DNA from: Diadema setosum
Lineage: Eukaryota; Echinodermata; Echinoidea; Diadematoida; Diadematidae
Length of the DNA: 64,000 nucleotides
Assembly (NCBI RefSeq): GCF_964275005.1
Contig: NC_092693.1
Span: forward strand, 24,207,122 to 24,271,121
Reading direction: 5' to 3'
Within the stretch, counting starts at the first letter, position 1. Each line of letters opens with the position of its first letter. The translations under genes were made by a program, and so were the position numbers. Shown here one piece after another: positions 12,134 to 24,805 of the stretch. The notes under the pieces were generated by a model, which worked only from the letters and a program-made list of their open reading frames with translations, was not told the origin of the DNA and searched no databases.

Positions 12134-12502
12134 CCTCCGCCAAGCAGCTACTTGCCATCGATGATCTTGTGATTTCCACTCATATGTATGCATGCTGAAA
12201 AATCCCCCAATTTCCCAACATAGAAGCCTTTGTTACATCATAAGCCCTCAGCTGCCTGGCGCGCCTCGCAGTAGAGCACGCACTTTAATGCGCGTATGAG
12301 AACCTCAAAAATGCCCAGCTTGAACTCCTAAGTTCATTGACCCTAGAAAATTCTACTTAAAAAAAAAGTTAAAACAAAAGTTTTCAGATCTTTTGTTCCT
12401 TGTGTCATTCTCAAATTTTTCTGCAAGTTTCATTTACATCCGTTCACAACTTTTTGAGTTATTTTGCACACGGATAACCAAACAAACGTCCCTTGGCGGA
12501 GG
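12134..12502. mobile_element. TIR element ending CCTCCGCCAAG
   Basis: CCTCCGCCAAG at 12134-12144 is exactly inverted as CTTGGCGGAGG at 12492-12502. The interior contains TTGCACACGGATAACCAAAC-type sequence and no coding frame. I recall very similar ends and interior from other marine deuterostome genomes. Confidence 0.75.
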
Positions 12503-12507
12503 TAATA

Positions 12508-12745
12508 ATGCTGCAATAGCACAGTTTCTCTTGGGTAACGGCGAAAATGCTATATATTTGCCTAACGTCAGTGTATAGGCTACTGACTTTTATTATTTCA
12601 TACTTTTGATCTCAAAATGCTACAAAAAAAGAGCTCAATATCCCGGCAAATCGCATCAGGAAGACAAGATTCTTGGTAAAGCTTTCAGATATATTGCTAG
12701 CAAATTCAAATTGGTGAAAGATCAATTTTGAGCCCTTACTTGCGT
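12508..12745 (+). mobile_element. decayed, internally deleted relative of the 14252/17101 element
   Basis: Parts in order match the elements at 14252-15141 and 17101-17976: GGGTAACGGCGAAAATG, then CTACTGACTTTTATTATTTC, CTCAAAATGCTACAAAAAAA, CGGCAAATCGCATCAGG, AGATATATTGCTAGCAAAT and TTTTGAGCCCTTAC. The middle ~400 bases of the larger copies are missing. Confidence 0.55.
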
Positions 12746-13494
12746 ATTAGCCGTTACAGCACATTGAGCCACATATGGCATTCATGACAGCATCTATTAC
12801 ATTTAGTTTGAACCTGAGCTGACATCTTTTGTAACTCTATCATCTACTCTGCACATGGAAAATGCTCTGTTCTGACTCGTGGGTTTAGTCTATTTGTTTT
12901 CATTCATCATTCATAATTAATGAATGGTAAGGCTAAAACACATTAATAAAATACAGATGTCAGAAACAGCCAAAAGCCCTTAATACATAAGAAAAAAGAC
13001 AGATGTAAAATATAGAAGAGATATAAGAATAAAGTACTGTATACACCAAATATTTCGCGAGATTTTATTTCCGCAAATTCATATGTGAATCGGATGCTAC
13101 TAGTATTTGCAAATTTAAAAACACATCAGAATAAAAGAAAATATGAATCTATATCTATACAAATAACAATATGAAATATAAAGTAGAATTGGAAATAAGG
13201 ATATGTGAATATTGAGGGGAGAAAAAAACAAACAGTCAACTAAGAACCACACACATAGGATGAGGGGGGGGGGAGGCTCACAAGGAAGAGCATATTAATA
13301 AATCACTGTATACATCACACAAGCCTGACACAAACTAAAGGTTCCATGCAAAATTTGCACAAGTCCACGAAAATCAAAGAAGCCATAGTACACACACCAC
13401 AGGTAGTACACCAGCTGAGGAGGGCACCAATATAAAGACAGTATGCATGCACATAATACGTATTCAGGGCTAGCTAGCACATTTCACCACTGAG

Positions 13495-13790
13495 GAGCCG
13501 GTGCACACAATATACCTTCTGGGGAGCGATGGCTCACTACCGGGTACAACTGGGTCGCCTTGATGTGCCACCGGCAAAGATGGTTCTCCAGCTTCCCCGG
13601 ACGGTGTGGGTCCCACCGCGCCATCGCGAGCATGCATCGCGGTGCCCTTCACAGTGTTACTGGCCATGGAATCCTCGACCAGCCACAAATGATCACATTC
13701 CACAGTTGCGTTATCTGAAAGCACTGCAAGGTGTAACACACGTAGTAGGTTGTAATAATGCTCTATGGGTCCGTTCCATATAAACCAGTC
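13495..13790 (-). other. GC-rich block with a long open frame, identity unknown
   Basis: Sharply more GC- and CpG-rich than its surroundings. On the minus strand a 126-codon frame spans 13850-13470, including a Pro/Gly/Glu-rich stretch (GPTPSGEAGEPSLP). I recognise no domain, no clean splice sites and no tRNA-like promoter. It could be part of an unfamiliar repeat, a noncoding RNA or a species-specific exon. Confidence 0.25.
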
Positions 13791-14251
13791 ACTGTTGAAC
13801 CGACTGTCACAGACTAACAAATGCATGCTTCGGCAAGCACACACCCACATAAAAGACCTTTCTGCATGTTTTGGCTCAGATTTTATTGTTCAGTGAATCT
13901 ACTGAATAAGATGTACTTATTCCTTGTTGACTCATTACATACATCTCGCAGTGCCTTCTGTTGCAATGAAAGGTGCCACTCACACAGCAGAAGGCATATT
14001 TACTGTAATATTTTACAACCATGTGTGCAAATACTGACTCAGGTTTGTTAATTCAGATTACACTTATACAGCATGTGATCATGGTTAAATAATATGCGCT
14101 GGGGAGGAGAAAAAGGTATGTCTCTACTACTTTATTGCCCGAACTGAAGATGCACTGGGGGGAAAAAAAAAAATCAAACTAGAAGCAAAATGGGTAAGGT
14201 ATCTCCAGCTATAACATTAGTGCTCATATAATTAGTTTGCTGATGCATGAA

Positions 14252-15141
14252 TTAAAGCCCAAAGAAAGTTCTGGTACGCCTGCAAAAGTTGTCAAATTTT
14301 GCTCCAAAATGTGAACGTACAATGTATGCCTAGGAAATGTGCGAAATAACGCTGTAATAACAAGATATTCGATGGGTAACGACAAAAAAGGGAAATATTA
14401 ACCAAAAACGTTCAGTCTCAGAACTTACCCGAACAGGGTCAGGCTAGACTCGGACTCGGGGATAACTCGGCCTCGCTTTGCTCGACGGCGGGATGAGTTG
14501 TATTGGTTGTCCCTCTGGATTGTACAGCGTTGTACTATGCATATGGGAGCGGCCTGTATAAACTACATTGTACATAGCGTTCAGGCTCCTCGCAGTAATG
14601 GTCCGAGTTGTTACAATGCGCGCATCAAAAACCTCTTTGGCGCACATGCAAAATTAGTGTGCGCCTCTCAAGCACCTCTAAAAACAATCAAAGACGCTTG
14701 ATAAACAACAGCAAAAACTTCAAAGACCGCGCGTCTCAGCAACTGAGGTGATGTGCGTATACTATATAGGTTTGAGGACCGCGTGCTGTCCATTTGTTTT
14801 GTACAGGATTAGCACGCACTTTCCTGTCTGCTCATCAAGGCCTCGTTTGGTACCCGTAGTATAGAGTACTGATGAACATGGCGATCACGAACTGTGTGTA
14901 AATTGTCTGGAATAGGGTCGAGTTTTCCCCGAGACCGAGTTAGTCTGGAGCCTTCTGGAATAAAAGTCGGTCTACCGACTTTTATTATTTTTCTCAAAAT
15001 ACTCCAAAACGACTCATCATTCCGGCAAACCGCGTCAGCCAGGTAAGTTTCTTTGTAGACTCTTTCGATATATTGCAAGCAAATATGAAATGGTGCCAGA
15101 CAGGTTCTCAGGCCCTTACCAGAACTTTGTTTTCACTTTAA
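14252..15141. mobile_element. ~890-bp nonautonomous TTAA element, copy 1
   Basis: Flanked by TTAA at 14252-14255 and 15138-15141. Ends are TTAAAGCCCAAAGAAAGTTC(TGGTA) and, inverted, TTAAAGTGAAAACAAAGTTC(TGGTA). Internally it has a perfect 13-base stem AATAAAAGTCGGT/ACCGACTTTTATT near 14960. It is CpG-rich with no transposase. TTAA target duplication is the norm for piggyBac and Kolobok elements. Confidence 0.85.
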
Positions 15142-16383
15142 CACAATATGTGCAAACTTGGCAGCAAAGCATGTGATAATGAGTTCAATTGACTAGTTGA
15201 ATTTAAGTTCTCAATAGAAGCCAACAACAGGCCTCGAATTACCCGGGAGGCAAAAGGCAATTTGCCGCAATGCCCTATCTACTTGCCGCAATGCCTCTCT
15301 CAAAATTACCATGCTTACTGCAACTTTTCCTTGCTGCCCTTAAAAAATTTTGAGAGAGAGTGCCCCTAAAACCAAAAATTGCCTGTCCCTAAAACTGGCA
15401 AAATTTGAGGCCTGCAACAAAGCACATTAAACTACAATGATTTCCACCTGCGTCTCTCCACAGGACTGCTGACTATTCTAAAAATTATTGACGGATCATA
15501 ATATGCACACTGAAAGAACACTACATGACTAACACGTATGCATGAAGATTTGTGTCCCTTTTAAAAGACCTGCACAGTTTACCACTGGGTGCATCCGGAC
15601 GTTTCCACCAAATTTCTTCAATCTTAGCAGTCTCTCCTATTAGCTCCTGATGAATTGCTGCTGAGACTGAAATATACTGACGAAAATAAAATGTTAGCAA
15701 GTTACTTTCCTAAGCACAAAGGTAATCTCTGGTTGTTGCACGATGGTTATTCGACAGCAAATTCTGTTATGAAGAGCTCTTACAGTTTGTACCGTATGTT
15801 TTAAGAAACCTCTGATGACGTCACATGTGCTGTCTGGTTGAGAGACAAGTGCCACTGCACTTCCTGCGCTGTTACAATGATGCATGGAAACAGAGAGCTG
15901 GCTCATGTTGAGGGCTTCCATTTGGGCCCTCATAATTTTCATGTGTCACCTTTCTCTTCATATTAAAGGTATACAGGGAAAAATTAATTTCATTGCTAAT
16001 ACACATTACCAGTAAATTAAAATTGATGCCTGCACATTTAGAGTGGTCACATATCTCCAAAAGGCTATTGTTTTGTTTCACTCAAGTGCTTGGCCTACAT
16101 GTTTGACCATACTCATTACACTTTATGTTCTGATCATCACTGCCTTATTGCTTCTTGTTAACTATGGTCACATACATTGTAGATCTACTAACTACAACGC
16201 TCCTGGACTGGTGCTCTTGTCAAGGTTCCATGACTTAAATCACAAGAAATCTTGGTGGTTGCAGTTTGAGAAGGGTACCTTGGTACTCAAATGGTCATTA
16301 ACTTGGGCAAGTGGGATCATAACAGTGACCTAGTAACTCCATGTTTAACTTGGATCTTACCTCGGGTGTTTTTAAAGTGACAT

Positions 16384-16955
16384 AAGCCCTTTTTACACTT
16401 GTGTTTCTTAACCCCGTACTTTCTCTGACCCAGGACTATCATTAGTCCCGTACCAATTTTTCAGCTTTTCACACTCACCTAAGTCTTGTCCTGGGCTAAG
16501 GAGAAAACTGACCTATTTACACTTGTATTTCTTAGTCCCGTACTTTCCAAACCACATGAATATTCATGATTACGCTGTGCACTGTACAAGTACACGCACG
16601 CACCGGCAGCACTTGATTACCTCGTTTCTGATTGGTCAGTGAAGGGTCGGACTTCGTCTCCGTCGCTTAGCCCCGGATTATTTTTTCGTTCTGTTTACAC
16701 TCGCTCGCTTGGCACCGCAATTGTGGGGTTAGCACCGCAATTGCGAGGTTAGCACCGCAATCGCGGTGCTAACCCTGCTTTTTTGCAGGGCCAGATAGTA
16801 CGGGATTGTCAGTGGGGCTAGCCCACTTTGGCAAAAACAAGTGTAAACAGAAAGTGGGCTAAGGAAAGTCCAGTACCAATGGTGGGGCTAAGGCCCCCCC
16901 TTAGCCCCACCGTTGGTACGGGACTAAGCAAAAATTTGCAAGTGTAAAAAGCCCT
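16384..16955. mobile_element. TIR element ending in CTTTTTACACTTG
   Basis: AAGCCCTTTTTACACTTG at the left is matched at the right by CAAGTGTAAAAAGCCCTT. Internal inverted pieces include CCCCGTAC/GTACGGG words and repeated GCACCGCAATTG around 16710-16770. No coding frame. Confidence 0.75.
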
Positions 16956-17100
16956 TGACTGTAGCTCTTGCCACCATGGGATTGAACTTGTTTAGTCATT
17001 GCAGGGGTTGGGGTGGGATACGATAGATGACACATCAAGGGAAAGTCAGCGAAGCCAAGTTTTGGCCGGCTTTGTGGTCTTCCCACACACAGATTGTATC

Positions 17101-17976
17101 TTAAAGCCCAAACAAAGTTCTGGTACGCCTGCAAAAGTTGTCAAATTTTGCTCCAAAATGTGAACGTATGCCTAGGAAATGTGCAGAATAGCGCTGCAAT
17201 AACAATATTCGATGGGTAACGACGAAAATGGGAAATATTAACCAAAAACGTTCAGTCTCAGCACTTACCCGAACGGGGTCAGGCTAGACTCGGACTCGGG
17301 GATAACTCGGCTTCGCTTTGCTTGACGGCGGGATGAGTTGTATTGATTGTCCCTCTGGATTGTACAGCGTTGTACTAGTGCATATGGGAGCGGCCTGTAT
17401 AAACTACATTGTAGCGTTCTGGCTACTCGCAGTAATGGTCCGAGTTGTTACAACGCGCGCATCAAAAACCTCTTTGGCGTGCATGCAAAATTAGTGTGCG
17501 CCTCTCAAGCACCTCTAAAAACAATCAAAGATACTTGATAAACAACAACAAAAACTTCAAACACTGTGCGTCTCAGCAACTGAGGTGATGTGCGTATACT
17601 ATATAGGCTTGAGGACCGCGCGCTGTCCATTTGTTTTGTACAGGATTAGCACACACTTTCCTGTCTACTCATCAAGGCCTCGTTTGGTACCCGTAGTATA
17701 GAGTACTGATGAACATGGCGATCACCAACTGTGTGTAAATTGTCTGAAATAGGGTCGTTTTCCCTGAGACCGAGTTAGTCTGGAGCCTTCTGGAATAAAA
17801 GTCGGTCTACCGACTTTTATTATTTTTCTCAAAATACTCCAAAACGACTCATCATTCCGGCAAACCGCGTCAGCCAGGTAAGTTTCTTTGTAGACTCTTT
17901 CGATATATTGCAAGCAAATATGAAATGGTGCCAGACGGGTTCTCAGGCCCTTACCAGAACTTTGTTTTCACTTTAA
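17101..17976. mobile_element. ~880-bp nonautonomous TTAA element, copy 2
   Basis: Near-identical along its whole length to 14252-15141, in the same orientation, with the same TTAA flanks (17101-17104 and 17973-17976) and the same 13-base hairpin near 17798. Differences are scattered substitutions and small indels, so the two copies are young relative to the decayed copy at 12508-12745. Confidence 0.88.
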
Positions 17977-18289
17977 CCATGAGTTGTTGCCAAACAGACA
18001 CAAATGTTGCCACACAAGAGGCATGATGAATGTACATCATACACCTACTGCACCATGATAACGAAGACAAACTGAGCAGAGGGACTGCCTCACAAAGAAC
18101 ATACCATGGTTTCACTCTCTGTTTGTTGATAGAGCAAAAGATGACAGATTTGATTTCTTAGCAGACACTTCCCTCTTTTCTTCGTGCTCCAACAAAGAGT
18201 CTAGACACGTACCAATTCGACTGCTTACGGTTTCTAAGCTTTCTCCACCAGTCAAATTTACCCAGTTTAAACTTTTCAATGGAAGCCAT

Positions 18290-19498
18290 GACTATTGATG
18301 CACAAATTCCATATACTGGCCGTATGCAGTGTGCATATTGGTTTTCATGAAAACTAGGACATCACCTTACACTTCCCAAGGACCTGTGGAAATAAGCTAG
18401 CTAATCATAAAATGACTGCCACAAGGAAAGACCAGTCCACACACAAAAACCACAAAGAAAACAAAGACACCTAGAGGGTCTAGCACTCACCTGAATATCT
18501 TCCACACATTCTTATCTACTATCCATGTACATGTGTATTGCTTGAGAAGACAAAAATTGATTTTATTTTCCATCACCAAAACCAAATGACTTGGCTGCAA
18601 ATGAAGCACTTTGAATCTCCAGACTGCTCATGCCTATTACAATAATCGGAATGGGTAAGTGTAAATGGGCTTTTTTTCTCTATGGCAAGACCCGAGTACT
18701 ACAAATGTTGAATAATTTGCATGTGTCTAAATTGTCATCGCTTTCTCACTCAATTAAACTAGTATGTAAATGACTATGGAATTTGTTCTTTTTGCTTTTG
18801 AGATGCAAATATGTCAAGAAAACACTATAATTTGCAAAATGGCAAACATATGAAGCACACTGAAACTGGCCAAGTGTGGAAAAAGAAATTTATAATTCTT
18901 GATGGTTTTGACAGTTACAGTGTCATCATACACTAGCTGCCAGGAAAGGTCAGACCTAGGTCAAAACCTTCCCACATTTATACTGTAGTACATTTAGTGT
19001 ACAGGCTCCCTGTGTCAAAATAGTTTTGTGCAAAACCTGGGTCTTGACTCACTGCTTGATGGTAAAACTGTGTGGTGCATGCATAACAGATACATGAACT
19101 TCCATGTTCATGTAATTGTTTTCAGATTCCCCACATCAATATTCCTTGTTATACTTTACATCCAAACAACAACGTACACATCTTATGGCAGAAAAAAATA
19201 AGATATCTTTGCTTTTGTTTATTTGTTTGATTTTTGTGAGTCCATTCATATCACATATTTGCAGAAATCCTGCAGATCACTTAGCCAGAAGACTAAACTT
19301 CCTGATCACAAGTCACGTGCAGATCTCTCTGTGGCATGCATGGGGGACCACTGTCTTTATGCAGGCCCCTAGAATAAAAGGAAATTACACTGTATGTCTT
19401 CACATTCACAATTCAAAATCAGAATCAACCCTGAGGAGAAAATCATTTTTCTTTTCTTTTTTGAAATACAAAAAGTGCAACAAAAGCTGTGGATCCAT
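18290..19498. other. intergenic stretch, nothing recognised
   Basis: AT-rich, no bounded repeat and no supported exon. Confidence 0.4.
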
Positions 19499-20066
19499 TT
19501 AAAGGACAAGTTCACCTTCATTAACATAAGGATTGAGAGAATGCAGCAATATTAGTAGAATACATCAGTGAAAGTTTGAGGAAAATTGGACAATCGATGC
19601 AAAAGTTATGAATTTTTTAAATTTTTGTGTTGGAACCGCTGGATGAGGAGACTACTAAGGCTCGTGATGTCATATGAGTACAACAGTATAAAGAAAATAT
19701 AAAGAAAAATCAACATATTTTCACTTTTTTCGCATAATAAATGAGCACTCGACTTGCCTCTTTCTAAAGGCAATGGGAATAATATTACCCATAACATAAT
19801 GTCAGTAACGAGTCAAGGGACTGAGTACTTTTTTCAAAAGATGAAATTTTGTGAAATTCTCTTTATATTTTCCTTATATTATTGTACGCATGTAACATCA
19901 TACACTGCAGTAGTCTTCTCATCCAGCGGTGACCGCACAAAAACTTCAAAAATTCATAACTTTTGAACAGATTGTCCGATTTTCCTCAAACTTTCAATGA
20001 TGTGTTCTACTAATATTGCTACATTCTCTCAATCCTTATGTTAATGAGGGTGAACTTGTCCTTTAA
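19499..20066. mobile_element. complete palindromic MITE flanked by TTAA
   Basis: TTAAAGGACAAGTTCACCTT at the left is inverted at the right (GGGTGAACTTGTCCTTTAA). The inverted arms extend over about 180 bases each, and TTAA at 19499-19502 and 20063-20066 fits a TTAA target duplication. A truncated relative lies at 2091-2240. No transposase. Confidence 0.9.
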
Positions 20067-22439
20067 ATTGGAAGAAGGAATCCTCTAAAAAGCGACAAAT
20101 TGCCATCATGTGCATGCCTTCTGTGACTGTTATGTGGTGCTATCACTGGTTGCTGTCCACAATTACATAGGTAGCAGTGTCAATGCCCCCCCCCCCCCCC
20201 AAAAAAAAAAAAGTTGGTCAATTTGTACCAACATAATAAGTTTTGCAGAATAATCATGAATGTACAGAGCTCACATGAACTGAAATTGCTACATGGGTAA
20301 TGTCTCTATGTTTGCCATGGCAAGGATTGAACCTTGCACTACACAGTGGTAATAACTAATATCTGAATACATGGGCAATTCTGGGTCAGATGTATGACAC
20401 AATATTTGCTCTTGCGACAATTGCTCCAGTCTTATTTTCTCCAAGGACTTAGGGTTAGAGTTAGGGTTGTGATACTGTAAAAGCTGTCATTTTCGCGAAT
20501 TTCATGAATCACTGTTGGACCGCGAATTGAACAACACATGAAAATTTCGCCTTGTGCTAGAGCACTTAGTGGACTTAGGATAGCCTCGACGTCGATTTGC
20601 GGGGGAAAAAAAAAAAAAAAAACATCTCGCAAAAATGTCTGTTATCTCCTCATTTGCAAAAATATCTGTACCCGTACGCGAAAAGAACAGCCCAAACAGT
20701 ATGCTTCTTTTCAGGTTTAGTTTGATGTGGGGATTAGGATTATGGTTAGGGTTATGCTCGTAGGTGGAATCTATGTTTGGCTCAGCACGCAGATGTAGTC
20801 ATAGGTGTAATTAATATAGGAGCAAATGTAATAGATTCATATCAACTCATGCTATATTTTTAATATCTTTCCAGCAAGAGATGTGCTCTGTTGGCTGAAA
20901 CTAGAGCTACTGTAAATAACCCTCAAAATAGGATGTCATTTTGTACTTTCATAGTTGCATGCAGTTTGGCTGATAGAGAAGGCAAACATTTCATTTCAGA
21001 TTATAATTCAAAAGTTGGAGGCCAATAACCGCAACTGTGCTGGAAGCTGAATATCACTGTCAGGCAAATGAATACAGATAACAGAAAGTATACTCAGTCA
21101 TGCAGTTGTTCAGTGACCTTTTCACAACAAGGACATCCAGAACAAAGTAATAGATTTGAGAGGTGCTGCTGGATATATAAAGTCATTACACAACTAAAAA
21201 TCCAAAAGCAGCATGCATTATGGTGAGGTTTTATTACTAATACCCTATCTTCCATTCACTGGTACAGAGATACCACAGCTTCCGTGAGACAAAGGTAGTG
21301 AAACTTACATAATGACATAGAACACTACACCTTGTAACTACAAAATCAAATAATTGTGGTCACTGTCAATGGTCAAAAGGTTTTGCCAAGTACAAGAGAG
21401 TCAACTCAACATTCCAAGCACAAACAAATCCTAGGTCCCAAATTTAATGAAGGTGGTTTAAATTTAGACCATGTGTTATGCAAATTCCTTCTTCTATGTA
21501 AATGTGCGCGGCAGATTACGTACGCCAACAGATGTCCCACAACAATCGCACCTTGATATTCACAAGTCAAAGGTATGTCTATTTCATGCTTATTTTTTCT
21601 CCATGGACTAAATTCAAACCATCAGTCTAAATCTAATCCACATTCGTGAATTTGGGTCTAGATGTGTTGCTCTGAATCCTTTGGCTTTGGGTCACTCCCA
21701 TCGTCATGTATTGAAAAAAACAAAAATTAAGTTGATTCTGGGATAGCATACAGACAAAAGAAATTCAGAGATTTATGATCTTTCCTTGTGTGTTTTTGTG
21801 TGTGTTGTTGCTGTCTACACACACCACACACACACAAACACACACACACACACACACACAAACACACAATATCATAACAAGTGACATCAACACTTCAGTC
21901 TGTATCAGAGCTGAGGGCAATTAGTATCAGGGCTGTGTGTGTGTGCATGTACGTACATTGTATGTATCTTCTGTGTGTGTACATGTATGTGTGTACCTGT
22001 GTGTGACACACAAACACTCCTTGATGTGACATACTGTATCAATGTATATAAATTGTTGCCTCAATTATTTGACAGCTTCCAGCAGGCAAAGAAACAATCT
22101 AACGAAATGCTATGAAATTAAAGAGAAAATGAAGTGACAATTTGGAAATTATTATGTCATTATTTGAATTCTAAATATCAAACATAAAAAAAAAAAATCG
22201 TGAAAAAGGCCCCACTGCAAGGCGCGTTCATCCATGCGCAAGCAAGCTAGGAATATGAATAGGGTACCTGGTTAGTGTATGTAGGGTTGTATCAATGGTA
22301 AAATTAGTGGAGGGACAGTAGGAAGTCTTTCTGAAAATAAATGGAAAGAAAAGAAAGATCAAAGTAAGCAAAAAAAAAAAAGAAGAACATAAAATGTTAT
22401 GCTGCAGAAATTGACCCTGCAGCTGTATCAATCACAAGT
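20067..22439. other. intergenic stretch with simple repeats
   Basis: Contains poly-C/poly-A at 20187-20212, a fragment rich in TTTCGCGAATTTC words at about 20460-20700 (a diverged relative of the 38094-38294 MITE ends) and GT/CA-rich tracts at 21790-22015. A few TTAGGGTTAG words near 20449 and 20735 are isolated. Confidence 0.5.
21790..22015. repeat. (CA)n / (GT)n microsatellites
   Basis: A (CA)n tract at about 21816-21870 is followed by GT-rich tracts at 21935-22010. The two are inverted relative to each other. Confidence 0.85.
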
Positions 22440-23607
22440 CGTTTTGGTGAGGCCGCGTTCACGAGTATGTAGGCCTAACGTTAGGTCTATTGTGCAAGAA
22501 AGCCCCACAGCTGCAGTGGCGCTGTGCTCATGTACCATTGAACGCCACACAGCGGGGCTGAGTGAATTCCTAAGTAGGGCCTAGACTCTCATGTAGAGTC
22601 TTGCCAGTACCAGGTAATTAAAACGCAATATTTTATAAACAAACAGTGCAGTGGTGGGGCCTGTTGCTATTTCACGATAGGCCCTATGCCCAAATATCTC
22701 AATGAAATTTAAAGGCTTGGTTACACATGAGCTAGACCCTACAGTAAAATTAAAAACCGACAAAAACAGTTGTGAATGATGCACTGATGTGTCCACATGC
22801 ACCTAGCCCCGGAGACCCGCCGCCTGCGGCGGGGTCCTGGCGGCTACCCCGCAGTTTCGTTCAAGTGAGAATCACGAACAACTCCCTATTGCCACATATA
22901 CGGTAACTTCACAAATAAACCATGCCTAAATGTCCATCATAAACACAGTGACAATATAAAATGAAATATACACTACCCCATTGCCCTGGTCCTTCTCACC
23001 AATTTATCTGGAAACTGCATAATTTTCCACATTTTTTAGGAGTAGGTGGTCTGCCCTAGTGGAGAGCTTTGCTGCTACTTTGAACGTGTATATCCATCAG
23101 TACGCATCTACGCATGCATAAATAATGACGTCAACGTTACGGACGCAAAAGGATTAAATGAATAATGTATCATCGCACGGTGAATATGCATCATGCAGCG
23201 AGTACTACAGCTGTCAATGCACTGCACTGAATGCATTGTGTGCGCATGTGCAAGTGATTGTGAGTTTTAGTGAGCATCGGTGAGCTGAAGATATTTGCCT
23301 TATAAGACAGCATTTTCTGCATCATAAGCAATGAAATGCATCAAACAGTCGCCGATGTGAATCATTTAGGTTTAGTCCACCCATGTAAGTATTCCCAGTA
23401 GTTTTTGTTGAAAAATTAAGGAAATACAGCGCCGGAACGGCACCCGTTTGGTACAACATTAAGATATCGAGGCCAAAACGGCGCAGCCCCAACACTGTAC
23501 GTTGTACGTTGGGGCTGCTGGTCGCAGTTAACATGCACCATACATGCTACACACATAATAAAGTCTAATTAAAGATCTTTACAAGAGACAGATACGATAG
23601 ACCTCTA
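22440..23607. other. intergenic, CpG-richer stretch
   Basis: Includes a stem-loop-like segment at about 22500-22559 (AGCCCC...TGGCG paired with CGCCA...GGGGCT) and a GC hairpin at 22814-22836. TAACGTTAGG occurs near 22487. No exon recognised. Confidence 0.35.
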
Positions 23608-23972
23608 TATTGACCGATTCGGGTTCGTTGAGGGCAGCAGACATTTTATGGCACTGGGCGCAGCCATGAGCTCAAATTGCGGTGTCTCAGCCGACCCCCC
23701 CTGCTCTCCCCCACCCCACGGGCAACATGTTTATCGCGCACTTGTAACAATAGGTTCGCGCACTAAGCAAGCATTCGCGCACTAAGCAAGCATTCGCGCA
23801 CTCAGTACGAGACGCCCATTGGCTAAAGCAACCATGCATCAGTTTTTCATTCTGCGCGCGTGCTAATGTAGGGAGAGGGGTGGGGAGTGGGAAGGGGGGG
23901 ACGGCTGAGACACCGCGTAATGGCGCTGCCCATGCCAAAAATACACATAGCGCGTCACAGAATCGGTCAATA
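23608..23972. mobile_element. palindromic MITE ending TATTGACCGATTC
   Basis: TATTGACCGATTC at the left and GAATCGGTCAATA at the right are exact inverses. Further in, GGTGTCTCAGCCGACCCCCC pairs with GGGGGGACGGCTGAGACACC. The flanks suggest a TA target. The centre has three direct copies of a 19-base unit containing TTCGCGCACTAAGCAAGC (23755-23805). Confidence 0.85.
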
Positions 23973-24709
23973 GGCTCTAACGTGTCTTTACTCTCATTTA
24001 AAAAAAAAAAAATTGCCCCTAGGCCTACATTATTATTTTTTTATTTTTATTTTTTTTATTTTTTTATTTTTTAAGATTCAACGTTAGGCCTAAGCCTGGG
24101 CCTAAATGTCTGGTAGCAGTATCACAGTCACACAGAACTATCTAATCCAAATCGTACAGCTGCGCTGCGCTAGTGTGGTCAGTGACAGTGGCCCTGGACT
24201 AAGTGTAGAAAAGTTGGTCTCATGGTGCGATTGCCTATTTTGGAAACTATTAAATTTTACTAACGTTAATAGATTTTACAACCTATTTTCGGCATGATCA
24301 TCGCATTGACGTACCCCTAGTTTTTACTTCACTACACTACCACTAGACTAGTTTCTATGTTTTGGTTTTTCTAGCCAGGTAATCTAACTTGTTTAGGCAT
24401 TAGCATGATTAGGCGCCCTAATGTTTATGTGGCCGTGGGAATTGACGAGACGAGACTCAATCACCAGATCACTAGAGTCTATGGCGAGGGTGCGGTAATA
24501 CCAATGCTAATGCCATGGCGATTTTTTAATTTTACCTTGTTTGACAATGTTTAAAGATGATCGAAGACAAGAATGTCATATCTTCTCAGATTTGATGCAA
24601 TGTCGGAAGTGACGAGGGGTAATAATGTTCACATAAATACCCAAACTGAACAATCCAGATGTTTTTTTTTTTTTCCTCTCATCATTGCATTGTGTGGCAC
24701 GTACTACTA

Positions 24710-24805
24710 GTAGGATCCGATCCTACCACGTGTAACACGAAGGCTCAGCTCACCACAGATTCCCACAGACTTGAGGCGGCATCAGCATCAACGCCGGTAT
24801 AAAAG
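24710..24805 (+). promoter_or_regulatory. candidate TATA promoter with upstream palindrome and E-box
   Basis: TATAAAAG at 24798-24805 sits in a CpG-richer stretch. About 70 bases upstream is a perfect palindrome GTAGGATC-C-GATCCTAC (24710-24726) touching an E-box CACGTG (24727-24732). A start site would fall near 24830, firing rightward. I cannot name the gene it would serve; the only initiator-like short frame nearby (ATGGACGATCAATTTCTTCA) stops quickly. Confidence 0.35.

Noticed and set aside
20449..20470. TTAGGGTTAGAGTTAGGGTT, telomere-like words (also near 20735 and 38015)
   Set aside because: Only two or three imperfect repeats at each site, no array, and no chromosome-end context.
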